Positions 1-6,791 of a stretch of 8,969 nucleotides of DNA are shown in pieces (within the stretch, counting starts at the first letter, position 1; each line of letters starts with the position of its first letter). Source of the DNA: Lachnospiraceae bacterium (GTDB lineage: Bacteria; Bacillota; Clostridia; Lachnospirales; Lachnospiraceae); contig JAFUXY010000124.1 of NCBI GenBank assembly GCA_017477005.1, forward strand, positions 1-8,969, read 5' to 3'. The translations under genes and the position numbers were made by a program. The notes below the pieces were generated by a model. The model saw only the letters and a program-made list of their open reading frames with translations, was not told the origin of the DNA and made no database searches.

Positions 1-621
1 ATGCCCCGCCTCTTCCACCCATTTGAACAAAAAATAACCGCATAGAAACAAAAAAAACCAGGGAAAAAACGAAAAATAATCCGTAGAAAAAAAATACGGC
101 TCCTTGAATCCCCAAAAGGTAGAAAAAGCATTTGCATACAAAACAGAAGGCAAAGAGACTTCGACTCCCGGCCACAGCAAAACGCCTTGATTTATTTTAT
201 AAAATGCCCCAAACAGCAAGGCGGACACGCCGAGTCCGAGCGCCGCCGGAACCCTCTCCCATACCCTCCTTGTCCATCCAAAAATCAGCATAGCGCTTCC
301 CAAAAACGTCAGCACTCCGAACAGAATCCGTTCCTCATAGGCAAACAAAAACGTCACCACAGAGACCAAGAGCCCTGCCCCGAAAACCACCGCGCCCCGG
401 CGGAGCGGATGCCTCCCAATCCCTATGCAAAACCCGGACAGCAGGATGAATGTCCAACAGATGCTTTGCTGCCAGACAAATCCGAATGAATCCGCAAAAA
501 AAGGAAGATTCACACCCTTTATATAAAACAGATCCCAGCATGCATGATAGCTTATCATACTGAGCAATGTAAACCCGCGCAGACCATCCAAAAACCGATA
601 CCGCACCTTCCTGTCTTCCAA
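1..621 (-). CDS. Heparan-alpha-glucosaminide N-acetyltransferase-like (DUF1624) membrane protein, 5' part
   Basis: The frame is open from TTG at 621 to the window edge, giving 207 residues with no stop; the C-terminus lies outside. The protein begins MEDRKVRYRFLDGLRG and carries a YHACWD motif (residues 25-30). Its His26 sits where this family has its proposed acetyl-accepting histidine. It is very hydrophobic, with likely membrane helices near residues 14-34, 52-70, 76-95, 99-116, 126-142 and 183-200. FILLSGF (58-64) and FSTDYFSFFPW (178-188) also fit the DUF1624/HGSNAT-like family as I recall it. Family members are thought to transfer acyl groups from cytoplasmic acetyl-CoA to a sugar across the membrane; the bacterial substrate is generally unknown. 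The frame is closed upstream by TAG at 627-625, so TTG 621 is the first possible start. GAGG lies 7 bases before it. GTG at residue 6 is the alternative. It follows the glgA terminator, so it is probably a separate transcription unit. I am confident of the family, not of the substrate. Confidence 0.82.
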   Translation of the reverse strand, partial: MEDRKVRYRFLDGLRGFTLLSMISYHACWDLFYIKGVNLPFFADSFGFVWQQSICWTFILLSGFCIGIGRHPLRRGAVVFGAGLLVSVVTFLFAYEERILFGVLTFLGSAMLIFGWTRRVWERVPAALGLGVSALLFGAFYKINQGVLLWPGVEVSLPSVLYANAFSTFWGFKEPYFFSTDYFSFFPWFFLFLCGYFLFKWVEEAGH

Positions 622-628
622 AAACTAT

Positions 629-638
629 CCTCGCTCCT
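629..638 (-). promoter_or_regulatory. Ribosome-binding site for the acetyltransferase-like gene
   Basis: On the minus strand the sequence reads AGGAGCGAGG, ending 7 bases before TTG 621. The in-frame TAG at 627-625 excludes any earlier start. This site therefore supports translation from TTG rather than from the GTG five codons downstream. Confidence 0.6.
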
Positions 639-639
639 A

Positions 640-669
640 TTTTGCTGTGCCGTTTCTCATACAGCAAAA
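640..669 (-). repeat. Perfect 9-bp inverted repeat in the leader of the acetyltransferase-like gene
   Basis: The arms TTTTGCTGT (640-648) and ACAGCAAAA (661-669) are exact reverse complements separated by 12 bases. On the minus strand the first arm begins inside the T-tract of the glgA terminator, and the second ends two bases before the AGGAG of the next gene's ribosome-binding site. The same bases offer a weak promoter match on the minus strand: TTGCTG (667-662), a 17-base spacer and CAAAAT (644-639). The repeat could be an operator over that promoter, a leader hairpin in read-through RNA, or chance. The arms are seen directly; any function is inference. Confidence 0.5.
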
Positions 670-692
670 ACGACCCGACTTTCATCGGGTCG
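666..692 (-). terminator. Intrinsic terminator after glgA
   Basis: On the minus strand, CGACCCGA (692-685), a six-base loop TGAAAG and TCGGGTCG (678-671) form a perfect 8-bp GC-rich stem. A run of five T follows directly (670-666). It starts 23 bases after the glgA stop codon. This is a classic rho-independent terminator and marks the end of the yebC-glgA transcript. In the plus direction the hairpin is followed by a weaker C/T-rich run, and no plus-strand gene is seen there. Confidence 0.93.
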
Positions 693-715
693 CCTTTCCT
701 TTTCCAAATATCCTT

Positions 716-2167
716 TTATTCCCCAATCAGGTAATTGTAAAGCTCTTCGTAGCTTCCCTTGGAATTGGCCCACGAATAATCCTTGTTCATCCCGCGTTCC
801 ACCATCTTGTTCCAATTTGAACGGGTGTCGAAGAAGATGCTCTTGGAATAATTCACCGTGTTCAAAAGCTCGTCTCCGTTGTAATTCGAGAATGAGAAGC
901 CGTCTCCGGTATTTTCATACTCATTGTACGGCTCCACCGTATCCCGCAAACCACCGGTCTCGCGAACAATCGGCACCGTCCCATAACGGAACGAAATCAA
1001 CTGCGTCAGGCCGCAAGGCTCAAACCGCGAAGGCATCAGGAAGGCGTCTGCCGCCGCATACAGCTTGCGCGCCAGATTCTCATCGTAGCAGATGTTCGCC
1101 GATACACGATCCGGATACTTCCACGCATAGTGGCGGAACATATTCTCATACTGAGACTCGCCTGTACCGATCACGACAAGCTGCGTGAAATCGTCCACGA
1201 TACCTTCGATGCAGTAGTTGATCAGATCGAGCCCCTTTTGGTCGGTCAGGCGCGAAATCAACCCGATCATATACTTCTTGTCGTCCACCGCCAGATCCAG
1301 ATCCTCCTGCAGCCTGGTCTTGTTGACCTTCTTGTAATTGCGGAAATTGGTCTTGTCGTAGTTCTTGTAAATCGACATATCTGTATTCGGATCATAAGCG
1401 ATGTAGTCGATACCGTTGACGATGCCCTTCATATCGAAATGGCGGGACGAAAGCAGGCCGTCCAAGCCCTCGCCAAAATACGGCGTTTGAATCTCGTTTG
1501 CGTAGGTGTCCGACACCGTGGTAATATAATCGGCGTAAACCAGGCCACCCTTTAGCATATTGCCTGCCTTGTTGAACTCCAGCTTGTCCGGTGTGAATAG
1601 ATCCATCGGCAGCCCGGAAAGCCCCTGAATCGTCTTGACATCCCATATCCCCTGGAATTTGAGGTTGTGAATGGTCATCATCGACTTGATACCCCAAAAG
1701 AACGGATTCGACTGAAACTCCGTCTTGAGATAGACAGGAATCAAACCTGTCTGCCAGTCATGGCAATGAATCAGATCCGGCTTGAAATCAATCACAGGAA
1801 GCATCGAAAGCACCGCCTTGTCGAAGAAGGTAAACTTCTCGATATCATAGCGGGTATCACCGTAGGGATAGAAGCACTCAAAATACTCGAGATTGTCGAT
1901 GAAATAATACTTGATCCCCATATATTCATATTCCATCACACCGACGTATTTTTCGCCGATATACGGCCCTACGCCCATATTGAAATTGCATACATAGTGG
2001 AAATTGTCCCGATACTGCGGCGGAATACAAGTATAATCCGGAATCACTACACGGATATCCCAATATTCTTTGTCGAATTCTTTGGGAAGCGCGCCCACCA
2101 CATCGGCAAGCCCACCCGTCTTGACAAACGGCACGCATTCACTGGCAACATAAAGCAACTTTTTCAT
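716..2167 (-). CDS. glgA: Glycogen synthase (ADP-glucose type)
   Basis: This GT5-family glucosyltransferase adds glucose from ADP-glucose to the non-reducing end of alpha-1,4-glucan in the cytoplasm. Its 483 residues match the usual bacterial length. The N-terminal Rossmann domain starts MKKLLYVASE and holds the ADP-glucose loop KTGGLADV (16-23) and HCHDWQTG (134-141). The C-terminal domain has SRLTDQKG (305-312; Arg306 and Lys311 match the conserved Arg/Lys pair), SRFEPCG (380-386; catalytic-region Glu383) and TGGLRDTV (404-411). ATG 2167 is preceded by AGGGGG at an 8-base spacing. It lies 63 bases downstream of yebC with no clear promoter between them, and a strong terminator follows. No glgB, glgC, glgD or glgP is in the window, so its partners must be encoded elsewhere. 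Starch synthases belong to the same family, but in a bacterium GlgA is the fitting name. Confidence 0.97.
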   Translation of the reverse strand: MKKLLYVASECVPFVKTGGLADVVGALPKEFDKEYWDIRVVIPDYTCIPPQYRDNFHYVCNFNMGVGPYIGEKYVGVMEYEYMGIKYYFIDNLEYFECFYPYGDTRYDIEKFTFFDKAVLSMLPVIDFKPDLIHCHDWQTGLIPVYLKTEFQSNPFFWGIKSMMTIHNLKFQGIWDVKTIQGLSGLPMDLFTPDKLEFNKAGNMLKGGLVYADYITTVSDTYANEIQTPYFGEGLDGLLSSRHFDMKGIVNGIDYIAYDPNTDMSIYKNYDKTNFRNYKKVNKTRLQEDLDLAVDDKKYMIGLISRLTDQKGLDLINYCIEGIVDDFTQLVVIGTGESQYENMFRHYAWKYPDRVSANICYDENLARKLYAAADAFLMPSRFEPCGLTQLISFRYGTVPIVRETGGLRDTVEPYNEYENTGDGFSFSNYNGDELLNTVNYSKSIFFDTRSNWNKMVERGMNKDYSWANSKGSYEELYNYLIGE

Positions 2168-2193
2168 CTCGATAACCCCCTATTTTCATGTAA

Positions 2194-2213
2194 GCTCAAG
2201 CCCTGCCTTGAAC
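2194..2213 (-). promoter_or_regulatory. Weak hairpin in the yebC-glgA gap
   Basis: The minus-strand RNA can pair GUUCAAG with CUUGAGC around a six-base loop GCAGGG, giving 7 pairs including one U-G. No U-tract follows, so it is not a terminator. It sits 12 bases before the glgA ribosome-binding site. It could modulate translation or processing, or be chance. I see no sigma-A-like promoter in this 63-base gap. Confidence 0.22.
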
Positions 2214-2230
2214 CACGTTTTTCTTTGGCG

Positions 2231-2959
2231 TCACTCATCCCAGTTGTGGAAGACCTCCTGCACATCGTCGTCTTCGTCCAACAGAGAAAGTATCCGCCCT
2301 ATGTTGTTCAAATCCTCTTCCTTCGAAAGTGTCACATAGGTTTGCGGAAGCATCGTCACCTGTGCGTCCGCCAGCTCAATCCCCTCCTTCTCCAAAGCCT
2401 CTCGCACTGTGGTAAAATCAGGCGGCGCTGTCAAAATTTCAAACGAATCCTCTTCCTCGTTGAAATCCTCCGCGCCCGCATCCAAGGCCAGCATCATCAG
2501 GTCGTCCGCATCCATACTGCAGGCCTCCCTGTCAATCAAAATCTGCCCCCGCTCATCGAACATATAGGACACACAGCCCTGCGTACCGATGCTCCCCCCG
2601 CCTTTCGTAAACGCATTTCGGACATTTGCCGCCGTTCGATTTTTGTTGTCTGTCAACGCCTGTACAATGATCGCCGTACCGCTTGGTCCGTACCCTTCAT
2701 AGGTCACGCTCTCATAATTGACAGAATCTGCGTCTCCGGCCGCCTTTTTGATCCCACGATCGATCGTATCGTTGGGCATGTTGTTGGCCTTGGCTTTCGC
2801 GATCACATCGCGGAGCTTGCTGTTGTTGGACGGATCCGGCCCGCCCTCCTTGACGGCGACTGCAATTTCCCTGCCAATGATCGTAAAAATCTTTCCCTTG
2901 GCAGCGTCATTTTTTTCTTTTTTGTGTTTGATATTTGCAAACTTTGAATGTCCTGACAT
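2231..2959 (-). CDS. yebC: YebC/PmpR family protein
   Basis: This is a 242-residue YebC-family protein of normal length. It shows the family N-terminus MSGHSKFANIKHKKEKND, then YEGYGPSG (87-94), LTDNKNRT (102-109), FTKGGGSIGTQGCVSYMF (117-134) and a very acidic C-terminus. Family members were long annotated as DNA-binding transcriptional regulators (PmpR). More recent work on relatives links them to the ribosome and to relief of stalling at difficult motifs such as polyproline; which role applies here cannot be read from sequence. The frame stays open upstream to an ATG at 3028, but family alignment and the GGGAG six bases before ATG 2959 choose the later start. The extra 23 codons would also cover a promoter candidate. 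Phe replaces the Trp commonly found at position 7 (GHSKW), a variant I associate with Clostridia. It is probably co-transcribed with glgA. Confidence 0.96.
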   Translation of the reverse strand: MSGHSKFANIKHKKEKNDAAKGKIFTIIGREIAVAVKEGGPDPSNNSKLRDVIAKAKANNMPNDTIDRGIKKAAGDADSVNYESVTYEGYGPSGTAIIVQALTDNKNRTAANVRNAFTKGGGSIGTQGCVSYMFDERGQILIDREACSMDADDLMMLALDAGAEDFNEEEDSFEILTAPPDFTTVREALEKEGIELADAQVTMLPQTYVTLSKEEDLNNIGRILSLLDEDDDVQEVFHNWDE

Positions 2960-2965
2960 ACCCTT

Positions 2966-2970
2966 CTCCC
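2966..2970 (-). promoter_or_regulatory. Ribosome-binding site for yebC
   Basis: GGGAG lies 6 bases before ATG 2959. It supports that start over the in-frame ATG at 3028, and the protein then begins exactly at the conserved MSGHSK. Confidence 0.65.
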
Positions 2971-2999
2971 ACTTTTTCACTATAAAATCTTCAACAGTA

Positions 3000-3028
3000 A
3001 TGATACCATTTTTCGATTCCCACCGCAA
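3000..3028 (-). promoter_or_regulatory. Candidate sigma-A-type promoter for yebC-glgA
   Basis: On the minus strand, TTGCGG (3028-3023) and TATCAT (3005-3000) are separated by 17 bases. TGG directly before the -10 gives an extended -10 element. Transcription would start near 2993, about 34 bases before the yebC ATG. It lies in the largest gap of the gene string (2960-3066), where an internal promoter is expected. It was matched by eye, so read-through from upstream remains possible. Confidence 0.5.
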
Positions 3029-3066
3029 GATGAATCTTTGGATTCGGCGTATAATCCTTCGAATAA

Positions 3067-3912
3067 CTATTCTATTTTGCGAACGATCACATCCTGCACC
3101 ATCTTGTCCTCCACGTCGAGCACTCGAAACTCGTAGCCATAGGCATCGATCGAGAAGGAGGTGTGTTCCTCCGGAATCTTGTCGATCCTCGAAATAATGA
3201 ACCCATTCAGCGTAGACACATCCTCTTCCTCAAAGGTAATCGGCAGCCGCGCCGACACCTCCTCCAAAGTCGTGTGTCCGTTCATCCGAAAAACATTGTC
3301 TCGGAGCAGTTCAATGGAATCCTTTTCATTGTCGTGTTCGTCCTGAATATTGCCGACAATTTCCTCCAAAATATCCTCCATTGAAACGATCCCGCTGGTC
3401 TGTCCGTATTCATCCAACACGATGGCCAAATGAGATTTTTTGTGCTGCATCTGCGTGAAAAGCGTATCAATCCCATGCGTCTGCGGCACGAGCTGCGCCG
3501 GGCGAATCAAATCCTCCAGATCCCGAATCCGCTTGTCGTACTCTCTCGACCTCGAGCTATAATGAAACATATCCCGCAAATGGATAATCCCGATAATATG
3601 ATCGAGATCCTTCAAATACACCGGAAAACGGGAATACGGATTTTCTTCAAAAAAAGAAATCGCCTCCCGCAGTGTGCTATCCCCATCGATCGCCACAATG
3701 TCCTTTCGATGCACCATGATATCCTTCGCGTCCTTGTCGGCAAACGAAAAAATATTTTGAATCATAGTCGCTTCCGCCGTCCGCAGAACCCCTTTTTCAT
3801 GTCCCGCATTGACCATCGAAAGGATCTCTTCCTCTGTTACTTCCTCGTTCCTGCCCAGAAAAACGGATAAAATTTTGCTGGGCAGGCTCTCTATGTGTGT
3901 CTTGTCTGACAT
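3067..3912 (-). CDS. CBS-pair protein with CorC/HlyC C-terminal domain, no membrane domain
   Basis: This is a 281-residue soluble protein. It has two CBS domains at about residues 63-122 and 130-190, followed by a CorC_HlyC domain at about 205-280. Family hallmarks include SRFPVY (94-99), HLAIVLDEYG (161-170), and GIVSMEDILEEIVGNI with a following DEHD (174-194). The DUF21/CNNM membrane region of full-length relatives is absent, so it resembles the short CorC/YbeX form. CBS pairs typically bind adenine nucleotides. The family is linked to Mg2+/Co2+ efflux or resistance, and 'hemolysin' is a historical label that should not be read as toxin activity. The gene starts at ATG 3912, 17 bases after the alr stop. 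AGGGGG sits 13 bases upstream, longer than ideal, and overlaps the alr stop codon, so translation may be coupled to alr. The family assignment is firm; the ligand and partner are unknown. Confidence 0.92.
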   Translation of the reverse strand: MSDKTHIESLPSKILSVFLGRNEEVTEEEILSMVNAGHEKGVLRTAEATMIQNIFSFADKDAKDIMVHRKDIVAIDGDSTLREAISFFEENPYSRFPVYLKDLDHIIGIIHLRDMFHYSSRSREYDKRIRDLEDLIRPAQLVPQTHGIDTLFTQMQHKKSHLAIVLDEYGQTSGIVSMEDILEEIVGNIQDEHDNEKDSIELLRDNVFRMNGHTTLEEVSARLPITFEEEDVSTLNGFIISRIDKIPEEHTSFSIDAYGYEFRVLDVEDKMVQDVIVRKIE

Positions 3913-3929
3913 AACCTGTTTATTTCCCC

Positions 3930-5114
3930 CTATTTTGGATCAAAGTATTCCTTTGCATCCACCAGCTTCCCCTTTGAAAAATACAGTCGGGGAATCCGGT
4001 TTCCGAGTCCGCATGCGAATTCATAATTAAACCGCCCCGACTTGGCTCCGAGTTCTTCAAGGGTAATGCTTTCCTCGCCATCCGCTCCCACCAGCGTCAC
4101 CTCGTCCAAAAGCGAAGCCTCTGGGATATCGGTAATATCCACCATGAACTGATCCATACAAACCCGCCCGACAATCGGCGCGCGCTGTTGCCGGATCAGC
4201 ACGTCCCCCTTGTTCGAAAGCCCCCGACAGTAGCCGTCTCCATACCCCACCGGAACCGTCGCAATACGCCGGACACCCTTTGTCCGATAGGTGCCTCCAT
4301 AGCTAATCGGCGTACCCTCTTCTACGGTCTTGATATGGACGATATGGCTGTGGAGCGACAACACGGGGTGCAGAGGAAACTTCCTGTCCACTTCCTCCGA
4401 CGGCCACAGACCATACAAAATGATCCCCGCCCGCACCTTATCAAAATAGGCCTTCTCATATTCCATGATCGCAGCACTGTTCGCCGCATGCACCATCGGA
4501 AACGAGATACCCTTTTCCTGCAACGCCAAAACTGTCTGATCAAACCGCGAAAACTGCTCGTCCGTGGCTGTTTTGTCCGCCTCATCCGCCCGCGCGAAAT
4601 GCGTGAAAATGCCCTCCGGAACAAGCCTTGGAAAATCCTGAAAAAGCGAAGCGATCTCCCCCGCGCTCGCCTCCCCGTACGGAAACCCGATTCGCCCCAT
4701 ACCAGTGTCAATTTTGATATGGCAGTGTACGTCTTTATTCAAACGCACAGCCGCCTCGTGGTAGGCCTCGGCCATCTCTCTAGTGAATATGGTAGGGCGG
4801 ATATTGTACCTGACCACATCCAGATAGGTCTCCGAAAAGGTGTATCCCAGGATCAGAATCGGCGCCCGGATCCCGGCTTCGTACAGTTCCATCGCCTCTT
4901 CAAACGTCGCCACCGCAAAGCCGCCGATCCGCTTGTCGGTATCCAGAAACCTGGCGATCGGAACTGCCCCATGCCCGTAGGCGTCTGCTTTTATGACCGC
5001 AAAAATCCGCCCTTCTTTTTCTTCGCTGTTTCGGGAAAGCGCCTGCTGTAGAGCAGAAATATTTGAAAAGATCGCGTCCAAATCAATATGGGCGCATACG
5101 CTCATCAAGTCCAT
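3930..5114 (-). CDS. alr: Alanine racemase
   Basis: This PLP enzyme interconverts L- and D-alanine, supplying D-Ala for peptidoglycan. At 394 residues it has the usual length. The N-terminal TIM barrel carries VIKADAYGHG with PLP lysine Lys42, then KIDTGMGRIG (134-143; Lys134 matches the lysine carbamylated in the Geobacillus enzyme and Arg141 the cofactor-ring arginine). The C-terminal beta domain carries SYGGTY with the second catalytic base Tyr272, and RVCMD (317-321). Tyr364 in NYE matches the phosphate-contacting Tyr354 of the Geobacillus enzyme. With these residues present it should be active and alanine-directed. ATG 5114 begins two bases after the nnrD stop, with GAGGG 10 bases before it; ATG 5105 is a less likely alternative. 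An nnrD-alr pairing is common in Firmicutes, often with acpS nearby, but acpS is not in this window. Confidence 0.97.
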   Translation of the reverse strand: MDLMSVCAHIDLDAIFSNISALQQALSRNSEEKEGRIFAVIKADAYGHGAVPIARFLDTDKRIGGFAVATFEEAMELYEAGIRAPILILGYTFSETYLDVVRYNIRPTIFTREMAEAYHEAAVRLNKDVHCHIKIDTGMGRIGFPYGEASAGEIASLFQDFPRLVPEGIFTHFARADEADKTATDEQFSRFDQTVLALQEKGISFPMVHAANSAAIMEYEKAYFDKVRAGIILYGLWPSEEVDRKFPLHPVLSLHSHIVHIKTVEEGTPISYGGTYRTKGVRRIATVPVGYGDGYCRGLSNKGDVLIRQQRAPIVGRVCMDQFMVDITDIPEASLLDEVTLVGADGEESITLEELGAKSGRFNYEFACGLGNRIPRLYFSKGKLVDAKEYFDPK

Positions 5115-5116
5115 GA

Positions 5117-6076
5117 TTATCTGTCCCTCTTTCCAGCCAATGCAAACACCTTCGGAAAGTGGCGAATGATATCCGAAGCCATCATACAGTACTCCGTTTT
5201 TTCTTCAGCAGCAAAATCCCCGGCCCGGCCATGCATATAGGCTCCCAAAATAGCCGCATCCGGGTTCTTCATTCCCTGCGCCAAAAGTCCGACGATCAGC
5301 CCCGCTAAGACGTCGCCGCTTCCGGCCGTCGCCATCCCGCTGTTTCCACTGTGATTCTCAAAAGTACGCCGCCCGGGAGAAGAAATCACCGAAACCGCGT
5401 CCTTCAATACCACAGTCACCCCATGGTGCGTTGAAAAGGCTTCTGCGGTTTCAATCATATGCGAATGAATTTCGGAAACAGGAAGCCCTACCAGCCGTCC
5501 CATCTCGCCAACGTGCGGTGTCACGATCACGCTTTTTTCCGCCAGCCGGTTGGTATTCGCTTCTTCGGAGAGGATGTTCAGCGCATCCGCATCCACGACA
5601 ATCGGCTTGCTCGTCGGCATATCAAGCACAAAATCCACCAAATATTTCGAGGTATCGTTCATCGATAGGCCCGGTCCGATCAACATACAGGTCGCCCAAT
5701 CCATCGCATTCTGCACGACCTCTTCATCCACCTGTCCATCATAGGTCGCCAGGATCGCCTCAGGCACAGCCGTTTGAAGAATCACGCGGTTGCATTCATC
5801 GGTCAGCACCATGACCATACCGCAGCCGGAGGAAAGCGCTGCCCTTGCGGACAGAATCGCCGCTCCCGCCATGTTGCGGCTGCCCGCCACGATCAGCGCC
5901 TTTCCAAAGGTTCCTTTGTTGCCGTTTCTCAAACGATTCGGCAGCAAACGCGCAAAGCTGCGGTCATTCAGCCTCGATGGCCGTAGCCGCTTTCGTTCTT
6001 CCTCCTCCCGGATGGCGCGCACCTCCTGCATCGCAGGCGCAGTCCATTTGACTCGGATATTTGTTTTTGAACTCAA
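5117..6076 (-). CDS. nnrD: ADP/ATP-dependent (S)-NAD(P)H-hydrate dehydratase, stand-alone
   Basis: This ribokinase-fold repair enzyme dehydrates the damaged cofactors NADHX and NADPHX back to NADH and NADPH, using ADP or ATP. The 319 residues contain KGTFGKALIVAGS (54-66), IGPGL (133-137), VVDADALN (160-167), VTPHVGE (185-191), and GNSGMATAGSGDVLAG (244-259) with catalytic Asp255. The YjeF-N epimerase domain, fused N-terminally in many bacteria, is absent. In its place is a highly charged stretch of about 35 residues before the LNDRSFARLLP segment. TTG 6076 is a good start because GGGAGG lies 6 bases before it. The next gene, alr, begins 2 bases after this stop, so coupled translation is likely. 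An NnrE epimerase would have to be encoded elsewhere. Confidence in the enzyme is high; the function of the N-terminal extension is unknown. Confidence 0.94.
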   Translation of the reverse strand: MSSKTNIRVKWTAPAMQEVRAIREEEERKRLRPSRLNDRSFARLLPNRLRNGNKGTFGKALIVAGSRNMAGAAILSARAALSSGCGMVMVLTDECNRVILQTAVPEAILATYDGQVDEEVVQNAMDWATCMLIGPGLSMNDTSKYLVDFVLDMPTSKPIVVDADALNILSEEANTNRLAEKSVIVTPHVGEMGRLVGLPVSEIHSHMIETAEAFSTHHGVTVVLKDAVSVISSPGRRTFENHSGNSGMATAGSGDVLAGLIVGLLAQGMKNPDAAILGAYMHGRAGDFAAEEKTEYCMMASDIIRHFPKVFALAGKRDR

Positions 6077-6082
6077 TCTCGT

Positions 6083-6088
6083 CCTCCC
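6083..6088 (-). promoter_or_regulatory. Ribosome-binding site for nnrD
   Basis: GGGAGG lies 6 bases before TTG 6076. Such strong complementarity at ideal spacing is the main support for the TTG start and for the charged N-terminal extension being translated. Confidence 0.7.
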
Positions 6089-6111
6089 TCAATGGAAAAT
6101 GTTTCATCCTT

Positions 6112-6780
6112 TCAATCCTTTGACACCCTCGCGGCCTCAAGCTGCTCCTCTTCGTAATGCTCCCGCAGGATCAGCTTTCCTTCGTCGTCATAATGTGCGT
6201 CAAACATCCGCATGACATCCTTTCCAAAAATGTCATGCATGTAGGAGTACATTTCTTTGTTGTTGATCTCCCGGTTTTGTTTTTTGATAATATTTTTCTT
6301 CAGATCCACGCGCACCTGTCCGATCCATGCGGAGATCTGATTGATTTCATCGGTATTGCTCCGCAGCTTTTCATAGGCAAACTTCATCGTCAGCAGCATC
6401 AGCTCATTGTTTGCGTCCTTGATCTCCTGCGCAATATCCAACAGCTCATCCTGCAAATCTGCCAGACGATTGTTGGTCAGTTCAAGCTGCTTTCTTGCGT
6501 CGTCGAGCTGCTGCTTCTCAGGCTCTCCGGATTTCTCGGAATCGGCGCCCTCCATGTTCGCCACGATCTGCTTCATCAGCTCATTTTTGCTTTTCTTGAG
6601 GCTGCGATCTTCCTCGCCGAGCTTTCCCTGCTTTGCCAACAGCTCATTGAGTTTTGTTTCAACCTCCTTCACTTCATCGGTCTTGCCTGCCAACGCAAAC
6701 AATCGATGCCATTTCTGGTCCAATACCAATACTGGCACACGGGAAGCCCGAATGGCCGATTCAAATGTTTCCTCATCCAT
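6112..6780 (-). CDS. Uncharacterised coiled-coil protein
   Basis: The function is not known to me. From ATG 6780 it encodes 222 residues and begins MDEETFESAI, followed by a hydrophobic segment VPVLVLDQKWHRLFAL (15-30). Two charged helical stretches with coiled-coil-like heptads lie at about 34-75 and 88-130, split by a short Gly/Pro-containing region. A region from 143 to 195 includes ISAWIGQVRVDLKKNIIKKQ (149-168) and MYSYMHDIFGKDVMRMFD (177-194). There is no signal peptide or membrane helix. I recall similar unannotated proteins in Lachnospiraceae with the same LDQKWHRLF segment, unverified here. An in-frame ATG at 6819 would add 13 residues, but its AGGGG is only two bases away. ATG 6780 has AAGGGGGTG ending 11 bases upstream and fits the remembered family start. 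It lies 72 bases after the ABC-F gene and 35 before nnrD, probably in one operon, but the context does not reveal its role. Confidence 0.85.
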   Translation of the reverse strand: MDEETFESAIRASRVPVLVLDQKWHRLFALAGKTDEVKEVETKLNELLAKQGKLGEEDRSLKKSKNELMKQIVANMEGADSEKSGEPEKQQLDDARKQLELTNNRLADLQDELLDIAQEIKDANNELMLLTMKFAYEKLRSNTDEINQISAWIGQVRVDLKKNIIKKQNREINNKEMYSYMHDIFGKDVMRMFDAHYDDEGKLILREHYEEEQLEAARVSKD

Positions 6781-6791
6781 CTTTTTACGCG

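Noticed and set aside
637..660. A seven-codon ATG-to-TAG mini-frame in the loop and right arm of the inverted repeat, which might be a leader peptide
   Set aside because: It has no ribosome-binding site and no codon bias such as repeated regulatory codons; frames this short are common by chance.
335..685. A 116-codon minus-strand frame starting inside the glgA terminator
   Set aside because: It begins in the terminator loop region and overlaps, in another frame, the acetyltransferase-like gene, whose frame shows a clear protein family.
1667..2947. A 426-codon open frame on the plus strand opposite glgA and yebC
   Set aside because: It is antisense to two firmly identified genes, crosses their boundary, has no recognisable domain, and its composition is what the reverse complement of those genes would give.
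2960..3028. A 23-residue N-terminal extension of YebC from ATG 3028
   Set aside because: The family begins at MSGHSK, a ribosome-binding site sits before ATG 2959, and the extension overlaps the promoter candidate.
3029..3066. A possible terminator after the CorC-like gene (short GGATT/AATCC pairing)
   Set aside because: The stem is about five pairs and no T-tract follows, so it does not qualify as an intrinsic terminator.
3996..3998. Asn372 of alanine racemase seen as a substitution of the substrate-specificity tyrosine (Tyr354 in Geobacillus), which would suggest serine racemase activity
   Set aside because: Counting from the SYG and CMD motifs shows that Tyr354 corresponds to Tyr364 in NYE, which is conserved here; Asn372 falls at a variable position.
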